Shown here: positions 7,672 through 17,430 of the stretch, one piece after another
How the letters are laid out: every line of letters begins with the position of its first letter
How positions within the stretch are numbered: the stretch's first letter is position 1
NCBI RefSeq assembly: GCF_002699855.1
Contig: NZ_LKBW01000223.1
Location: 1-64,000, forward strand
Length of the DNA stretch: 64,000 bases
From: Pseudomonas amygdali
GTDB taxonomy: Bacteria > Pseudomonadota > Gammaproteobacteria > Pseudomonadales > Pseudomonadaceae
Direction of reading: 5' to 3'
Made by a program: the position numbers and the translations under genes
Notes under the pieces: model-generated
Told to the model about the DNA's origin: nothing
What the model saw: only the letters and a program-made list of their open reading frames with translations
Databases searched by the model: none

Positions 7672-8580
7672 TCACTCCCTAGCCGCTTTCCAGACCTTGC
7701 CAATCAGCGTCACGACCAACACCAGCACCGCGCCAGCGATAACCCCGGCGACCGCATCGATCAGCGTCGGGACGACCATCGACAGCCCGCCCACAGCACC
7801 GGCTGCAGCTTCGGTCACGCCTTCGACCCAATGATGAGCAAACGGCAGACCGTGAACCAGAATCCCGCCGCCGACCATGAACATGGCCGCAGTACCGACA
7901 ATCGACAGTACCTTCATCAATACCGGCGCAAGCCAGAGCAAAGCACCACCGATTTTCTGCGCCGCAGAGCTTGCAGTCTTTTTCAGGTACAGGCCCAGGT
8001 CGTCAAGCTTGACGATACCTGCCACCAGTCCATAGACACCCACGGTAATCAGCACAGCGACAATAACCAGTACACCGACCTGATCCATGAACGGTCGGGC
8101 CGACACTACGCCCAGCGCCAGCACGATGATTTCTGCCGAAAGAATGAAGTCGGTGCGAATCGCGCCTTTGATACGGTCCTTTTCGAACGCCACCATGTCC
8201 ACTGAAGCATCCGTGGCCGCCTGCTTGCGCTGATCATGCTCTTCGCCGGTTTCGGGATGCAGCCATTTATGGGCGATTTTCTCGAAACCTTCAAAGCATA
8301 GGAACGCGCCGCCGATCATCAACAAGGGAAGAATCGCCCAGGGCGCGAAGGCGCTGATCAACAGTGCCGCCGGAACCAGGATTGCCTTGTTGAGCAACGA
8401 GCCCTTGGCCACGGCCCAGACAACGGGCAGTTCGCGATCGGCTGAAACTCCGGTGACCTGCTGGGCATTGAGCGCCAGATCATCCCCCAGCACACCCGCG
8501 GTTTTCTTGGTGGCCAGTGCCACGTCATCCAGCAGGGTGGCAATATCGTCGAGCAGGGTAAGCAAGCTTCCAGCAGCCAA
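7672..8580 (-). CDS. DUF808 (YedI-type) inner-membrane protein
   Basis: About 302 aa, starting [21 protein letters not shown], the diagnostic N-terminus of this family. Several hydrophobic segments follow ([54 protein letters not shown] and others). TTG at 8580 is chosen because AAGGA lies 8 bases upstream and homologues begin there; the longer reading from 8631 adds a non-family leader. The physiological role of the family is unknown. It is not linked functionally to its neighbours by anything visible. Confidence 0.85.
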   Translation of the reverse strand: MAAGSLLTLLDDIATLLDDVALATKKTAGVLGDDLALNAQQVTGVSADRELPVVWAVAKGSLLNKAILVPAALLISAFAPWAILPLLMIGGAFLCFEGFEKIAHKWLHPETGEEHDQRKQAATDASVDMVAFEKDRIKGAIRTDFILSAEIIVLALGVVSARPFMDQVGVLVIVAVLITVGVYGLVAGIVKLDDLGLYLKKTASSAAQKIGGALLWLAPVLMKVLSIVGTAAMFMVGGGILVHGLPFAHHWVEGVTEAAAGAVGGLSMVVPTLIDAVAGVIAGAVLVLVVTLIGKVWKAARE

Positions 8581-8655
8581 AATAAAAATCCTTGAGCAAG
8601 TAAAAAAAGGAAATAGCACTGATTGAATCATGCGCCAGGGTCAATCGTGTGGCAG

Positions 8656-9240
8656 TCAACAACTCTGACCTTCATCAGACGTGAACGTTTGACGCTGCGT
8701 AGTACAAGCAGGCCACGTCGAGCAACCGGTTAAATGGGTAATTAATTGCGTGGTCGACACCACCTGACGCAGTCCCATGAACGAGCGGATCTGTCTGACA
8801 CCGGGCAAGTACAGCAGCTGTTCGGCATGCAGGCGGTTGAAACTCTGACTGTCTTTGGTGCGCAGCAGCATGAAGTAATCGAACTCGCCGGTGACCACAT
8901 GAAACTCCATGCAGCCGGACACCTTCTGCGCGGCTTCTTCAAATTGGGCAAATGAATCCGGGGTCGAGCGGTCCAGCACCACACCGATCAGCACCACCAT
9001 GCCCGAGTCCAGAACGTCACCATTGAGCAACGCCACCACGCCCTTGATAACGCCCGCCTCCTTCAACCGCTCGACGCGCCGCAAACAAGCAGGCGGACTC
9101 AGCTTGACCTTCTCGGCGAGTGCCACGTTGGAAATCGAGGCGTCACGTTGCAGGGTCTTGAGAATGGCGCGGTCAATCCTGTCCAGCAGCGGTGCTACAT
9201 CGCCAGCGGACTTTTTAGTGCGTTCATTTATTGCTTTCAT
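8656..9240 (-). CDS. acdR: Lrp/AsnC-family regulator of ACC deaminase (AcdR-like)
   Basis: About 195 aa. The N-terminal helix-turn-helix (LDRIDRAILKTLQRDASISNVALAEKVKLS) is followed by a RAM/AsnC ligand-binding half (VVTGEFDYFMLLRTKD, LPGVRQIRSFMGLRQVV). It is divergent from acdS with about 186 bases between, the standard acdR-acdS arrangement, in which the Lrp-type protein activates deaminase expression. ATG at 9240 is used; a GTG four codons upstream is possible. The C-terminal tail of about 25 residues (CSTWPACTTQRQTF...) looks unlike the family and may be variable sequence. Confidence 0.85.
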   Translation of the reverse strand: MKAINERTKKSAGDVAPLLDRIDRAILKTLQRDASISNVALAEKVKLSPPACLRRVERLKEAGVIKGVVALLNGDVLDSGMVVLIGVVLDRSTPDSFAQFEEAAQKVSGCMEFHVVTGEFDYFMLLRTKDSQSFNRLHAEQLLYLPGVRQIRSFMGLRQVVSTTQLITHLTGCSTWPACTTQRQTFTSDEGQSC

Positions 9241-9262
9241 GATGAATTTCACAAAATAAAAG

Positions 9263-9301
9263 TTTGCATTAGTGGCATGACACTAACGCTGATTTTGCAA
9301 A
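9263..9301. promoter_or_regulatory. Nested inverted repeat between acdR and acdS
   Basis: TTAGTG-N6-CACTAA (9269-9286) sits inside TTTGCA (9263-9268) and TGCAAA (9296-9301). A nested symmetric site in the acdR-acdS divergent region is a natural Lrp-type operator candidate. Confidence 0.5.
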
Positions 9302-9426
9302 TAGACAATTTCTTGCAACCACGATTATTCAGCTATTTCCTATGATAGGAACCACTTCAGGCACACCGTTCAAACGTCGAACTCATTCCTTGCAGGCCTG
9401 AATCAACTTATCAACGGAGCCCCGAT

Positions 9427-10443
9427 ATGAACCTGAGCAAGTTCAAGCGCTACCCTCTGACCTTCGGCCCCTCGCCCATCACCCCTCTGAAACGCTTGAG
9501 CGAGCATCTGGGTGGCAAGGTCGAGTTGTATGCCAAGCGCGAGGATTGCAACAGCGGTCTGGCCTTTGGCGGTAACAAGACCCGCAAACTGGAATACCTG
9601 GTGCCGGAAGCCATCGACGGCGGCTACGACACACTGGTGTCGATCGGCGGCATCCAGTCCAACCAGACCCGCCAGGTGGCAGCAGTCGCGGCGCATCTGG
9701 GTATGAAATGCGTGCTGGTTCAGGAAAACTGGGTCAACTACTCGGACGCCCTGTACGACCGAGTGGGCAATATCGAGATGTCACGCATCATGGGGGCCGA
9801 TGTGCGCCTGGATTCGGCAGGCTTCGATATCGGCATTCGGCCGAGCTGGGAAAAGGCCATGGCCGACGTCGAGGAAAGCGGCGGCAAACCGTTTCCGATT
9901 CCAGCGGGCTGCTCGGAACACCCTTATGGCGGCCTGGGATTCGTGCGTTTTGCCGATGAGGTGCGCCAGCAGGAAGAGGAACTGGGCTTCAAATTCGACT
10001 ACATCGTGGTCTGCTCGGTAACCGGCAGTACTCACGCAGGCATGCTGGTGGGATTCGCTGCCGATGGCCGGGCACAGCGTGTGATCGGTATCGACGCGTC
10101 GGCCAAACCGGAAAAGACCCGCGCGCAGGTTCTGCGTATCGCTCAGAACACCGCAAAACAGGTAGAGCTGGGCCGCGAAATCACCGCCGAAGACGTGGTG
10201 CTCGACACCCGCTACGCCTACCCCGAATACGGCCTGCCGAACGATGGCACCCTTGAAGCCATTCGCCTTTGCGCGCGCCTTGAAGGCGTATTGACCGACC
10301 CGGTCTACGAAGGCAAATCCATGCACGGCATGATCGACATGGTGCGCAATGGTGAATTCCCCGAGGGCTCGAAAGTGCTCTACGCACATTTGGGCGGCGT
10401 ACCAGCGTTGAATGCGTACAGCTTTTTGTTCAAGGATGGTTGA
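9427..10443 (+). CDS. acdS: 1-aminocyclopropane-1-carboxylate deaminase
   Basis: PLP enzyme that opens ACC, the plant ethylene precursor, to 2-oxobutyrate and ammonia. The protein is 338 aa, the exact length of the Pseudomonas ACP enzyme. The key residues that separate true ACC deaminase from D-cysteine desulfhydrase all appear at the classical positions: Lys51 (FGGNKTRK), Ser78 (SIGGIQSNQ), Tyr294-Glu295 (VYEGKSMHG) and Leu322 (AHLGG). A full Shine-Dalgarno (GGAG) precedes ATG 9427. It is divergent from acdR. It would allow use of plant ACC as nitrogen source and lowering of host ethylene. Confidence 0.96.
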   Translation: MNLSKFKRYPLTFGPSPITPLKRLSEHLGGKVELYAKREDCNSGLAFGGNKTRKLEYLVPEAIDGGYDTLVSIGGIQSNQTRQVAAVAAHLGMKCVLVQENWVNYSDALYDRVGNIEMSRIMGADVRLDSAGFDIGIRPSWEKAMADVEESGGKPFPIPAGCSEHPYGGLGFVRFADEVRQQEEELGFKFDYIVVCSVTGSTHAGMLVGFAADGRAQRVIGIDASAKPEKTRAQVLRIAQNTAKQVELGREITAEDVVLDTRYAYPEYGLPNDGTLEAIRLCARLEGVLTDPVYEGKSMHGMIDMVRNGEFPEGSKVLYAHLGGVPALNAYSFLFKDG

Positions 10444-10461
10444 AGCGCCAGCGCTCTGACA

Positions 10462-10494
10462 GTCGATAGCGCTGCCAACTGCAGCGCTATCGAC
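10462..10494. terminator. Bidirectional hairpin between acdS and the lysR gene
   Basis: GTCGATAGCGCTGC, loop CAACT, then the exact complement: a perfect 14-bp stem between convergent genes. Its last base is the first base of the opposing stop codon. No long T-run on either side. Confidence 0.7.
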
Positions 10495-11348
10495 TAAAGC
10501 CGAAAATACTTCTGCAGCGCCTGCGCCAGCAGGCTCACCGCCTCGTCGTTCTGTGACGACGGCGAGCGCAGGAAGACGATTTCGTGCTCGGGAATTTCAG
10601 GCAGGTCATCGAGAATCTGCATGGCTTCCGTGACTCCGCTCCGATCAATAAGGCTGATCGCCAGGCCCGCTTCCACACAGGCTTTGATCGCCTGATTGGA
10701 CGGGCTTTCGAGAACTACACGGATTTTGCGGCCGTTGTCTTTGAGCGACGCCATCATGGCTTCACGATAAGGACATTGCGCTGCGTGAATGGCCAGCGGC
10801 AACGGGTCCGCAGGTCCCAGTGCGACGCTGGCCGGCCCGACCCAGACCGGCTTGGTAGATACCAGAAACTGCGTATCAGCACTTGGCTGCCCTTTGGGTT
10901 GCGCGATCACTGCTGTCTGCAACTTGCCGCGCGCAACCTGCTCGCGCAGGGTGTAGCTGGGTGCGGTTTTCAATTCCAGCACCACATTGGGCCAGGCCGC
11001 AGCGAACACCGGCAGGATGTCGCGGATGACATGAACGGCGTACTCATCCGGAACACCCAGCGTGATGCGCCCAGCCAGATGAGTCCCTTGCAGGTCAGCC
11101 AGCACGCGGTCATGGGTGGACAGCAATTCCGTCGTCGAGACCAGCAAACGCTTGCCCAGCGCAGTGAGAGACACTGCCTGGTTGTCCCGATTGAGCAAAC
11201 GCCCGCCCGCTACCGCCTCAAGCCGCTGGATATGCACACTGACTGCCGCGGGGCTTTTGTGAAGTTGCTCGGCAGCCGCAGAAAACTTCCCTATTCGCGC
11301 CACGGCATGAAAAGTACGTATCAGTTCGATATCGAGAATTGCGCTCAT
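10494..11348 (-). CDS. LysR-family transcriptional regulator
   Basis: 284 aa. It has an N-terminal winged helix-turn-helix (LIRTFHAVARIGKFSAAAEQLHKSPAAVSVHIQRLE) and a periplasmic-binding-like effector domain (from about residue 95, GRITLGVPDEYAVHVI onward). It is divergent from the EamA exporter gene with a 74-base gap, the typical setting of a LysR regulator controlling its neighbour. The inducer is unknown. The gap sequence is AT-rich and could hold both promoters. Confidence 0.88.
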   Translation of the reverse strand: MSAILDIELIRTFHAVARIGKFSAAAEQLHKSPAAVSVHIQRLEAVAGGRLLNRDNQAVSLTALGKRLLVSTTELLSTHDRVLADLQGTHLAGRITLGVPDEYAVHVIRDILPVFAAAWPNVVLELKTAPSYTLREQVARGKLQTAVIAQPKGQPSADTQFLVSTKPVWVGPASVALGPADPLPLAIHAAQCPYREAMMASLKDNGRKIRVVLESPSNQAIKACVEAGLAISLIDRSGVTEAMQILDDLPEIPEHEIVFLRSPSSQNDEAVSLLAQALQKYFRL

Positions 11349-11422
11349 GATTCATAAATCCCGAACAACTACTGCACTTAATTTTGATTTATTAGATTAC
11401 GCTGACTTCGTAACCTGTGTCC

Positions 11423-12355
11423 ATGAATCAGCACCTATCGATTTCTCCGAGCGTAACGCGGCCTGCCTGGCATCAGGCCATTCCCCTTATCTTGCTGGAA
11501 GCAGCCCTTGTCCTGACATGGAGCTCGGGTTTCATCGGCGCGCGGTTTTCGCTTGATTACGCACCACCATTGCTGGTGGTGTTCTGGCGTTGTGTGGTGG
11601 TCACGTTGATCCTGATGCCTTTCGTCGCCAGGCAACTGAGATCGATACCGCTTGCCACGCTGTTGAAAAATGCGGGAATCGGTCTGCTGGCCATGGCGGG
11701 CTACGTGGCAGGCGTTACGCAGGGCATCGCGCTGGGCGTACCTGCGGGACTCGCGGCGCCGTTTGCCGACTTGTTGCCGATGGGCATGGCACTGCTGGCT
11801 GCCGCCGTGCTCGGGCAGCGGCTTGTCTGGCAAATCTGGGCGGGGCTGGTGGTCGGTCTGGTCGGCGTGGTGCTGGTCACGTACAGCGCGCTGGCGGTGG
11901 GAGATGCGCCATTGTGGGCCTACGGCCTGCCACTGCTGGGCATGTTGTCACTGGCCATCGCGACACTGTGGCAGAAGCGTTCGACCCACATGCAGCCCAT
12001 GGACCTGCTTCCCAACCTGTGGCTGCAATGTTTTATATCGAGCTTCGCGTTCGCCATCATCCAGGGAACACAGGGCAGCCTGGCCCCCATTCCCAGTACC
12101 GGGTTTGCGTTGAGCGTGATCTGGACGGTGGGGCTGGCAACTTTGGGCGGGTACGGACTGTATTGGGTGTGTCTGCGCCGCGCATCAGCCACCCGCGTTG
12201 CCAGCGTGCTGTACCTCAGCCCACCGGTGACAATGCTCTGGGCCTGGGTGATGTTCAACGAGCCGCTGTCCTGGCAGATGGCGTCAGGCATGGCGGTGTC
12301 GGGTGTCGGTGTGTGGATGGTCGTACGGGCGGAAGCGCGGCAGGTCGCCTCGTGA
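11423..12355 (+). CDS. EamA/DMT-family transporter
   Basis: About 310 aa with ten hydrophobic segments in two five-helix halves, as in drug/metabolite exporters. Visible EamA features include TWSSGFIGARFSLDYAPPLLVVFWRC near the start of the first half and GYGLYWVCLRRASATRVASVLYLSPP in the second. GTG at 11417 is two codons upstream of the chosen ATG and equally possible. It is divergent from a LysR gene that may regulate it. Substrate cannot be told from sequence. Confidence 0.88.
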   Translation: MNQHLSISPSVTRPAWHQAIPLILLEAALVLTWSSGFIGARFSLDYAPPLLVVFWRCVVVTLILMPFVARQLRSIPLATLLKNAGIGLLAMAGYVAGVTQGIALGVPAGLAAPFADLLPMGMALLAAAVLGQRLVWQIWAGLVVGLVGVVLVTYSALAVGDAPLWAYGLPLLGMLSLAIATLWQKRSTHMQPMDLLPNLWLQCFISSFAFAIIQGTQGSLAPIPSTGFALSVIWTVGLATLGGYGLYWVCLRRASATRVASVLYLSPPVTMLWAWVMFNEPLSWQMASGMAVSGVGVWMVVRAEARQVAS

Positions 12356-12385
12356 CCGAGTCACAAGGCGCCTGATGCAGGGAAG

Positions 12386-14314
12386 TTAAATCTTGAAACG
12401 CGCCACCATGCTCTGCAAGTCGCTGCCCAGGCGGGCCAGTTCTACAGTCGATGCGGCGCTTTGCTCGGTTGCCGAAGCCGATTGATCGGCAATGTCGCGC
12501 ACGCTGAGCACGCTGCGGTTGATTTCGTCGGTCACGGCGCTCTGCTGCTCAGCCGCGGCAGAAATCTGCTGGCTCATCTGCTCGATCGTACCGATGGACT
12601 GATTGATCTCAACCAGTGCCTGTTCGGCCTGACGAGCCAGCACTACCGTGCCTTCGGTGCGTTGCAGGCTGGCATCCATCAGACCCGATGCAGCACCTGT
12701 ACCTTTTTGCAACGCCTGAATCAGCGCTTCGATTTCCGTGGTGGAGTTCTGGGTACGCTGAGCCAGCGAACGTACTTCGTCAGCCACCACCGCAAAACCA
12801 CGGCCCTGCTCACCCGCACGTGCAGCCTCGATGGCCGCGTTGAGCGCCAGCAAGTTGGTTTGTTCGGCAACGGCCTTGATCACGTCAATCACGCTACCGA
12901 TCTTGCCACTGTCTTCGGTGAGGCGCTGCATGGCTTCGCCCAGCTGTTTCACTTCACCGGCCAATTGGCCGATTTCGCGAGTAGCGTGCTGCACCACACT
13001 GCTACCGTGAGCGGCACGTTCGCTGGCCTGTTTGGCCGCCAGCGAAGCGTCTTCGGTGTTGCGTGCTACTTCCTGCACGGTCGACGCCATTTCGTTCATG
13101 GCGGTGGCAACCTGGTCGACTTCGTTTTTTTGCAACGTGACGCCGGCACTGGTCTGTTCGCTGACAGCAGACAACTGTTCGGCTGCCGTGGCGATCTGCG
13201 TCACACCGTTGCCAATGCCGCCGATCAGGCCGCGCAGAGAAACCGTCATGTGCTGAATGGTGTTCTGCAACAGGCCCAGTTCGTCCTGGCGGGTGGTGCT
13301 GCTGTCATGGGTCAGATCGCCGTCGGCAATCCGGCGCGCCGCAATTACGGTGCTGTTCAACGGCACGGTAATCTGACGTGTGATCAGGAACGCAGCAAAG
13401 ATGCCGACCAGCAGCACGACCAGCGCTACGCTCAGCAATTGCACCACAGCGGTTTGTTGTTCCTTCTTGGCACTGATGACCTGCAACGCCGCCAGATCAT
13501 CGGCACGGGCAGCGGTCGCTATGGATTGCTGTTGCAGATCGGTACGGACTTGCTCGGTCTGCTGCAGCATGTCCGAAATCGACGACATCAGGACCTTGTA
13601 TTGTTTCAACGCCACCAGCGCGGCATCCACTGCAGCATTTGCCTCGACAGGCAATTGGCTGCGAGCGGCGTCCACTTGTGCGATCAGGGCGTCGGCGGCC
13701 TTATAGGTGGCCTGACGGTTGTCGGCATTCGGAACGCTCAGGTAGCGGCGAAACACCAGACGGAAATTGGTCATGCCGTTACGCAGGTCGCCAGCGATCT
13801 TGACCTGCCTGATGCCGGTTTCATTCGGCAAACGCAAGGTGTCGTCAATGGTCTTGTTCAGCAGATTCTCAAAGGTCGCGCTGACGTCATCGGAAACCTT
13901 GATGATCGGTTTCAACGCCTCGTCGACTTTCTGATTGATGCCGACCAATTGGTCGAACGTCTGCTTCAGACCGCCCACCTGCTCCTTGATCTCGCGCAGC
14001 TTGGCCAGGTTGCTCGATATCACGAACACCTGCAGGCCCTGATCGACACTGCGGCTCAAGGTATCCAGCGCGCTGGCGTAGTTCTGCACACCCGCAGCGG
14101 TAGGGCCGGTCGCATAGGCTTGCGCAGCAATCCGGGCATTCAGAACGTCAGCCTTGATCTCGGCGACCTTGCTGCTTTTGCCCATGCGCTCGATCAGCAG
14201 GTTGGTGCTGGAGTAACCGATGGCGGTAACGGTCAGCACGCCCAGCAAAATAGCGGCAAAGCCCAGTCCGAGCTTCTTGCTGACTTTCAGATTGTCCAAC
14301 CATTTTGCGCTCAT
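12386..14314 (-). CDS. Methyl-accepting chemotaxis protein with long helical sensor domain
   Basis: 642 aa. One membrane helix near residues 14-34 and another near 288-310 bracket a periplasmic domain of about 250 aa that is almost entirely helical. That size and character fit the helical bimodular (HBM) type of McpS-like receptors for organic acids. HAMP follows ([25 protein letters not shown]), then the signalling hairpin tip with [32 protein letters not shown]. The ligand is inferred only at family level. It is a single gene with its own upstream region of about 310 bases. Confidence 0.9.
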   Translation of the reverse strand: MSAKWLDNLKVSKKLGLGFAAILLGVLTVTAIGYSSTNLLIERMGKSSKVAEIKADVLNARIAAQAYATGPTAAGVQNYASALDTLSRSVDQGLQVFVISSNLAKLREIKEQVGGLKQTFDQLVGINQKVDEALKPIIKVSDDVSATFENLLNKTIDDTLRLPNETGIRQVKIAGDLRNGMTNFRLVFRRYLSVPNADNRQATYKAADALIAQVDAARSQLPVEANAAVDAALVALKQYKVLMSSISDMLQQTEQVRTDLQQQSIATAARADDLAALQVISAKKEQQTAVVQLLSVALVVLLVGIFAAFLITRQITVPLNSTVIAARRIADGDLTHDSSTTRQDELGLLQNTIQHMTVSLRGLIGGIGNGVTQIATAAEQLSAVSEQTSAGVTLQKNEVDQVATAMNEMASTVQEVARNTEDASLAAKQASERAAHGSSVVQHATREIGQLAGEVKQLGEAMQRLTEDSGKIGSVIDVIKAVAEQTNLLALNAAIEAARAGEQGRGFAVVADEVRSLAQRTQNSTTEIEALIQALQKGTGAASGLMDASLQRTEGTVVLARQAEQALVEINQSIGTIEQMSQQISAAAEQQSAVTDEINRSVLSVRDIADQSASATEQSAASTVELARLGSDLQSMVARFKI

Positions 14315-14623
14315 TACGTGTGTGCCTTTGATTTTTCGGGATGCACGTGAATCGGCGCTTAGTCAGGTAACTTTATAGTTAGCGTGATAACAATTAGCTT
14401 GCAAGATAATGGAAAAAACCACATAGACCCCGTTTCACGTGGCCTTCAGCCTTTATTAATATTTATTTAGCTTTGCTCGGAGGGCTTGTTTCCGATGACT
14501 GGTGAAGGGCTGTGGAACTGAATAACGTCAGGTGTGCAAAAAACCATCGGCGTCATCTTGCTGACCAGAGAAACGTGCCCGTAACGGCGCTAGGCAAGTA
14601 TTTCAGGTACAGATAAAGCACCG
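14315..14623. other. Gene-free stretch between the chemoreceptor and the saccharopine-dehydrogenase-like gene
   Basis: About 310 bases without a supportable gene. The part next to the chemoreceptor start (14370-14480) is AT-rich and should hold its leftward promoter. I found no clear hairpin or repeat here. Confidence 0.6.
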
Positions 14624-15751
14624 TCAGATATCCCCGTTGGTGAAATGGACATCCACACGGATATTTGCCGGTTCATTGATCGCCGCCAGATACTCGTCCA
14701 CGGTGATCTCTCCAACGCACGCCCGTGCGCCTGGCTGCGGCCGGTAGCCTCTGGCCATTTTGGCGCTCAGGGCGACGGCGGCGCAGCCGGGAATCTCCGG
14801 TCCCTTGTCATTCAGCGCGGTCAGTTGCGCACGCATGTGCAGCGGCCGGCCGTCGAGGTCTACGCCGTCGACATCGATGTACATCGCGCTTTTTCGATCC
14901 CCCCATTGTTCAAAGCGAGTCCCCCAGCGGTGCAGGCGTGCGGCCCATGGCGCTGGATCGCGCACCAGCCCGCAATTGATCGCCAATGCCAGCAGCCAGG
15001 TGGCGATGCCGCCAGCCTTGAGCCCGGAACCCGCCTTGAAGCTCAGGTTCTGCGCAGCGTAGCGCGTGGCGAATACGTCGATGTCGGGGGCGTCGACATT
15101 GGCCAGCAGCCGTGTGCCCATGCCGGGCATTCGGCGCAGGGTCAGGTCCATCCAGCCGGGCACTTCGTATACCTGGCCGTTCCGCAGCTGCCGGATCGGC
15201 CGACCGGCATAGGCCAGAACGCCGCGCACGGTCGACAACCCGGGCATTTTTGCGCCCGAGGAGATGCCATGTTCTATGGAATCGATGCGCAGAAAACGCT
15301 GACGATGCTGATCGATGATGGCTGCCGAAAGCGTCGGCACCGAGCTGCATCCGCTCAGCACGCAGACGCCCGCCTCACGCGCCAGGGCATCCAGAGTAGC
15401 GATACCGGAGACGAAGGTCCGGCAATCCGACAGGTCGCAATAATTCACACCCGCCGCGATGCAATGCCGGGCCACGGCATACGACTGCCCCTGAAAAGGC
15501 CCCGCCGTATGGATAACCAGATCAATGCCCAGCGCGCGAAGTTGGCTGCCAGCGCCGTCCTGCATGATATCCACGCACCAGCTCTCGCAATATTTGCCAC
15601 CCTGTGTTTGCAGCTCAGCGACTTTTTCCGCCAGCTTGCGGCTGTCACGGCCGGAAATGACCAGTTCAATGTCCGGCATCATCACCAGATGATTGCAGAT
15701 AAGGCTGCCGAAGTTACCGTAGCCACCAATGACCAGTACGCGAAGTGCCAT
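14624..15751 (-). CDS. Saccharopine dehydrogenase-like NAD(P)-binding protein
   Basis: 375 aa. The N-terminus is a Rossmann fold (VLVIGGYGNFGSLICNHL, then ELVISGRDSRKL). HTAGPFQGQSYAVARHCIAAGVNYCDLSD and a GCSSVPTLSAAII motif follow, typical of the saccharopine-dehydrogenase-like group acting as putative reductases on unknown substrates. It stands alone, convergent with nothing and preceding the divergent GNAT gene. True lysine-pathway function is unlikely given the lack of the usual partner genes. Function is not assigned. Confidence 0.75.
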   Translation of the reverse strand: MALRVLVIGGYGNFGSLICNHLVMMPDIELVISGRDSRKLAEKVAELQTQGGKYCESWCVDIMQDGAGSQLRALGIDLVIHTAGPFQGQSYAVARHCIAAGVNYCDLSDCRTFVSGIATLDALAREAGVCVLSGCSSVPTLSAAIIDQHRQRFLRIDSIEHGISSGAKMPGLSTVRGVLAYAGRPIRQLRNGQVYEVPGWMDLTLRRMPGMGTRLLANVDAPDIDVFATRYAAQNLSFKAGSGLKAGGIATWLLALAINCGLVRDPAPWAARLHRWGTRFEQWGDRKSAMYIDVDGVDLDGRPLHMRAQLTALNDKGPEIPGCAAVALSAKMARGYRPQPGARACVGEITVDEYLAAINEPANIRVDVHFTNGDI

Positions 15752-15904
15752 TTACTCGTCCCTGAAATGCTGAAGGGTATGACCATGCCTTGCTGCTCAG
15801 CGATTGCCGCGAGCGATGGCGATGAAATGCGCGTGCATTATTGATCATTGGCCGAATGCCGAGTACAAAACCCTGTGCCTTTTTGATCGTGCAAGGAGCA
15901 ACGG

Positions 15905-16420
15905 ATGCTGAAACTACACACCGAACGGCTTTATCTGCGGACCCTGTTCGCCAGTGACTGGCCGTTGTTTCTGAGGCTGCACTCCGAGCCTCAGACGATG
16001 CAGTACGTCTTCGGGGAAATCGAAGAAGCACAAGTTCGCAAAGGCTTTGATCATCGCCTCCCGGTGTGGACGCCAGAGTCCGATCACTGGCTGTGCCTGG
16101 TGGTCGTCGCCAAGCAGAGCGGCGTGGAGCTAGGGGTCAGCGGCTTTCGCATCATGTCGCCAGGGCATGCCGAAGTGGGCTGTCTGTTGCTGCCGGAACA
16201 TCAAGGCAAAGGCTTCGGCACAGAATCCCGCCGGGCAATCATCGACTACGCTGCCGCCATCGGCCTCGATTCACTGGAATCGACCGTGACCGATGGCAAC
16301 ATTGCCTCCTGCAAGGTGCTGGAGAAATGCGGTTTCTCTTTCGAACGCCGCGTCCCGCATGCCTATCAGATCGGCGATCAATGGTTCGATGACCTGAAAT
16401 ACCACCTGCGGCTGAGGTGA
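15905..16420 (+). CDS. GNAT-family N-acetyltransferase (RimJ/RimL-like)
   Basis: 171 aa. It begins LHTERLYLRTLFASDWPLFLRLH, as in RimJ/RimL-type acetyltransferases. The acetyl-CoA loop is LLPEHQGKGFGTESRRAIIDYA (Q/RxxGxG/A pattern), and the C-terminal part has NIASCKVLEKCGFSFERR. AGGAGCAACGG precedes the ATG. It runs convergently toward the NRPS operon, separated by a strong hairpin. The acyl acceptor is unknown; there is no sign it belongs to the NRPS cluster. Confidence 0.88.
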   Translation: MLKLHTERLYLRTLFASDWPLFLRLHSEPQTMQYVFGEIEEAQVRKGFDHRLPVWTPESDHWLCLVVVAKQSGVELGVSGFRIMSPGHAEVGCLLLPEHQGKGFGTESRRAIIDYAAAIGLDSLESTVTDGNIASCKVLEKCGFSFERRVPHAYQIGDQWFDDLKYHLRLR

Positions 16421-16425
16421 TAAGC

Positions 16426-16453
16426 CCGCAGCCGGGCGTTCGCCAGGCTGCGG
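16426..16453. terminator. Hairpin between the GNAT gene and the end of the NRPS operon
   Basis: CCGCAGCC pairs with GGCTGCGG, with an inner GGCG-TT-CGCC extension, making a long stable stem in the 44-base gap between two convergent stop codons. A bidirectional stop is likely. There is no T-run. Confidence 0.65.
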
Positions 16454-16464
16454 CAAGCGGCGGC

Positions 16465-17334
16465 TCAGGCTTTGGGCCGCCCTCCAAGAATCGTCACCCG
16501 CTCGCCATAGCGCGAGTGTGGAAAGTAATCCCACACCGCGTGGTGCTGAGTGCAGCGGTTATCCCAGAACACCAGCGTGTTCGGTTCCCAGCGCACGCGG
16601 CAACTGAGGCAGGGTTCGCGGGCGATCAGATCGAACAGCATATTCAGCACGGTGCGGCTCTCGCCGGGCGAGAGTTGCACGATATGCGAGGTGAACCCGG
16701 AATTCACGAATAGGCTGCGGCGCCCGGTTTCAGGGTGACGAACCACCACCGGGTGTTCGCTTTTCGGAAGGTTGGCGGGCGGCTGATAGCCTTTCCACGG
16801 AATCTCGCCATCGTGAATGGCTGTCAGCCCGCCGAGAAACTGCTGCATCGCCGGCGAGAGCATTTCAATGGCCAGGTGCATGTTGGCAAACAGTGTGTCG
16901 CCGCCGGTGCCGATGGCGGGGGTTTCCTTGACGTACAGCATCGAGCCCATCGACGGCTCTAGATCAGCGGTGCCGTCGGTGTGCCATAGCTCGCCCGCAG
17001 CGAAACGCGATTGCGCGTTGGCGCGCACCACGACCAGTTCCGGGTCATCGCCATCGATGCTGTCCACCGGCAAGGCGCGCAACGGACCAAACAGTCGGCC
17101 GAACGCCTTGTGCTGTTCGACCGTCAGGTGCTGATCGCGAAACACCAGCACATGATTTTCCAGAAAGGCCCGGCGGATTTCCATCAACTGCTCCGCACTG
17201 GGTGGCTGCGACAGATCGACACCGCTGACCTCGGCACCGATGATCGGTGTCAGGCGGTCGACCGTGATGCTCTGATACGGCGCACGCACGGCGCCTGCGA
17301 TGCCTTCTATGGCCTTGAGTGCCATTTGATCCAT
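16465..17334 (-). CDS. TauD/TfdA-family Fe(II)/2-oxoglutarate dioxygenase, last gene of the NRPS operon
   Basis: 289 aa. The iron-binding facial triad is visible as HTD (LWHTDGTAD) and a distal His in QHHAVWDY, with the 2-oxoglutarate-binding Arg shortly after (HSRYGERV). The N-terminal ITPIIGAEV-like stretch TPIIGAEVSGVDLSQ is typical of TauD relatives. AGGTGAGGG precedes the start. It lies 96 bases downstream of the last synthetase gene on the same strand, so it is probably a tailoring hydroxylase acting on a tethered amino acid or the product. A standalone role in sulfonate use is the alternative, but no ssu/tau transport genes are near. Confidence 0.85.
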   Translation of the reverse strand: MDQMALKAIEGIAGAVRAPYQSITVDRLTPIIGAEVSGVDLSQPPSAEQLMEIRRAFLENHVLVFRDQHLTVEQHKAFGRLFGPLRALPVDSIDGDDPELVVVRANAQSRFAAGELWHTDGTADLEPSMGSMLYVKETPAIGTGGDTLFANMHLAIEMLSPAMQQFLGGLTAIHDGEIPWKGYQPPANLPKSEHPVVVRHPETGRRSLFVNSGFTSHIVQLSPGESRTVLNMLFDLIAREPCLSCRVRWEPNTLVFWDNRCTQHHAVWDYFPHSRYGERVTILGGRPKA

Positions 17335-17430
17335 GATCCCTCACCTTCAGGTTGTTGGCATGGCCGATCACCATGCCCGTGGTTCGTTTGCGGGGACATA
17401 AGCCCCGCCTGAAAAGCCTGCCGCTGACGT

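Noticed and set aside
9345-9375. GGAACC at 9348 considered as a HrpL (hrp) box
   Set aside because: No CCACNNA at the required 15-16 base spacing; other GGAACC strings in the window also lack it.
12461-14350. A 629-codon open frame opposite the chemoreceptor gene
   Set aside because: Its translation has no family resemblance and mirrors codon bias of the real gene on the other strand.
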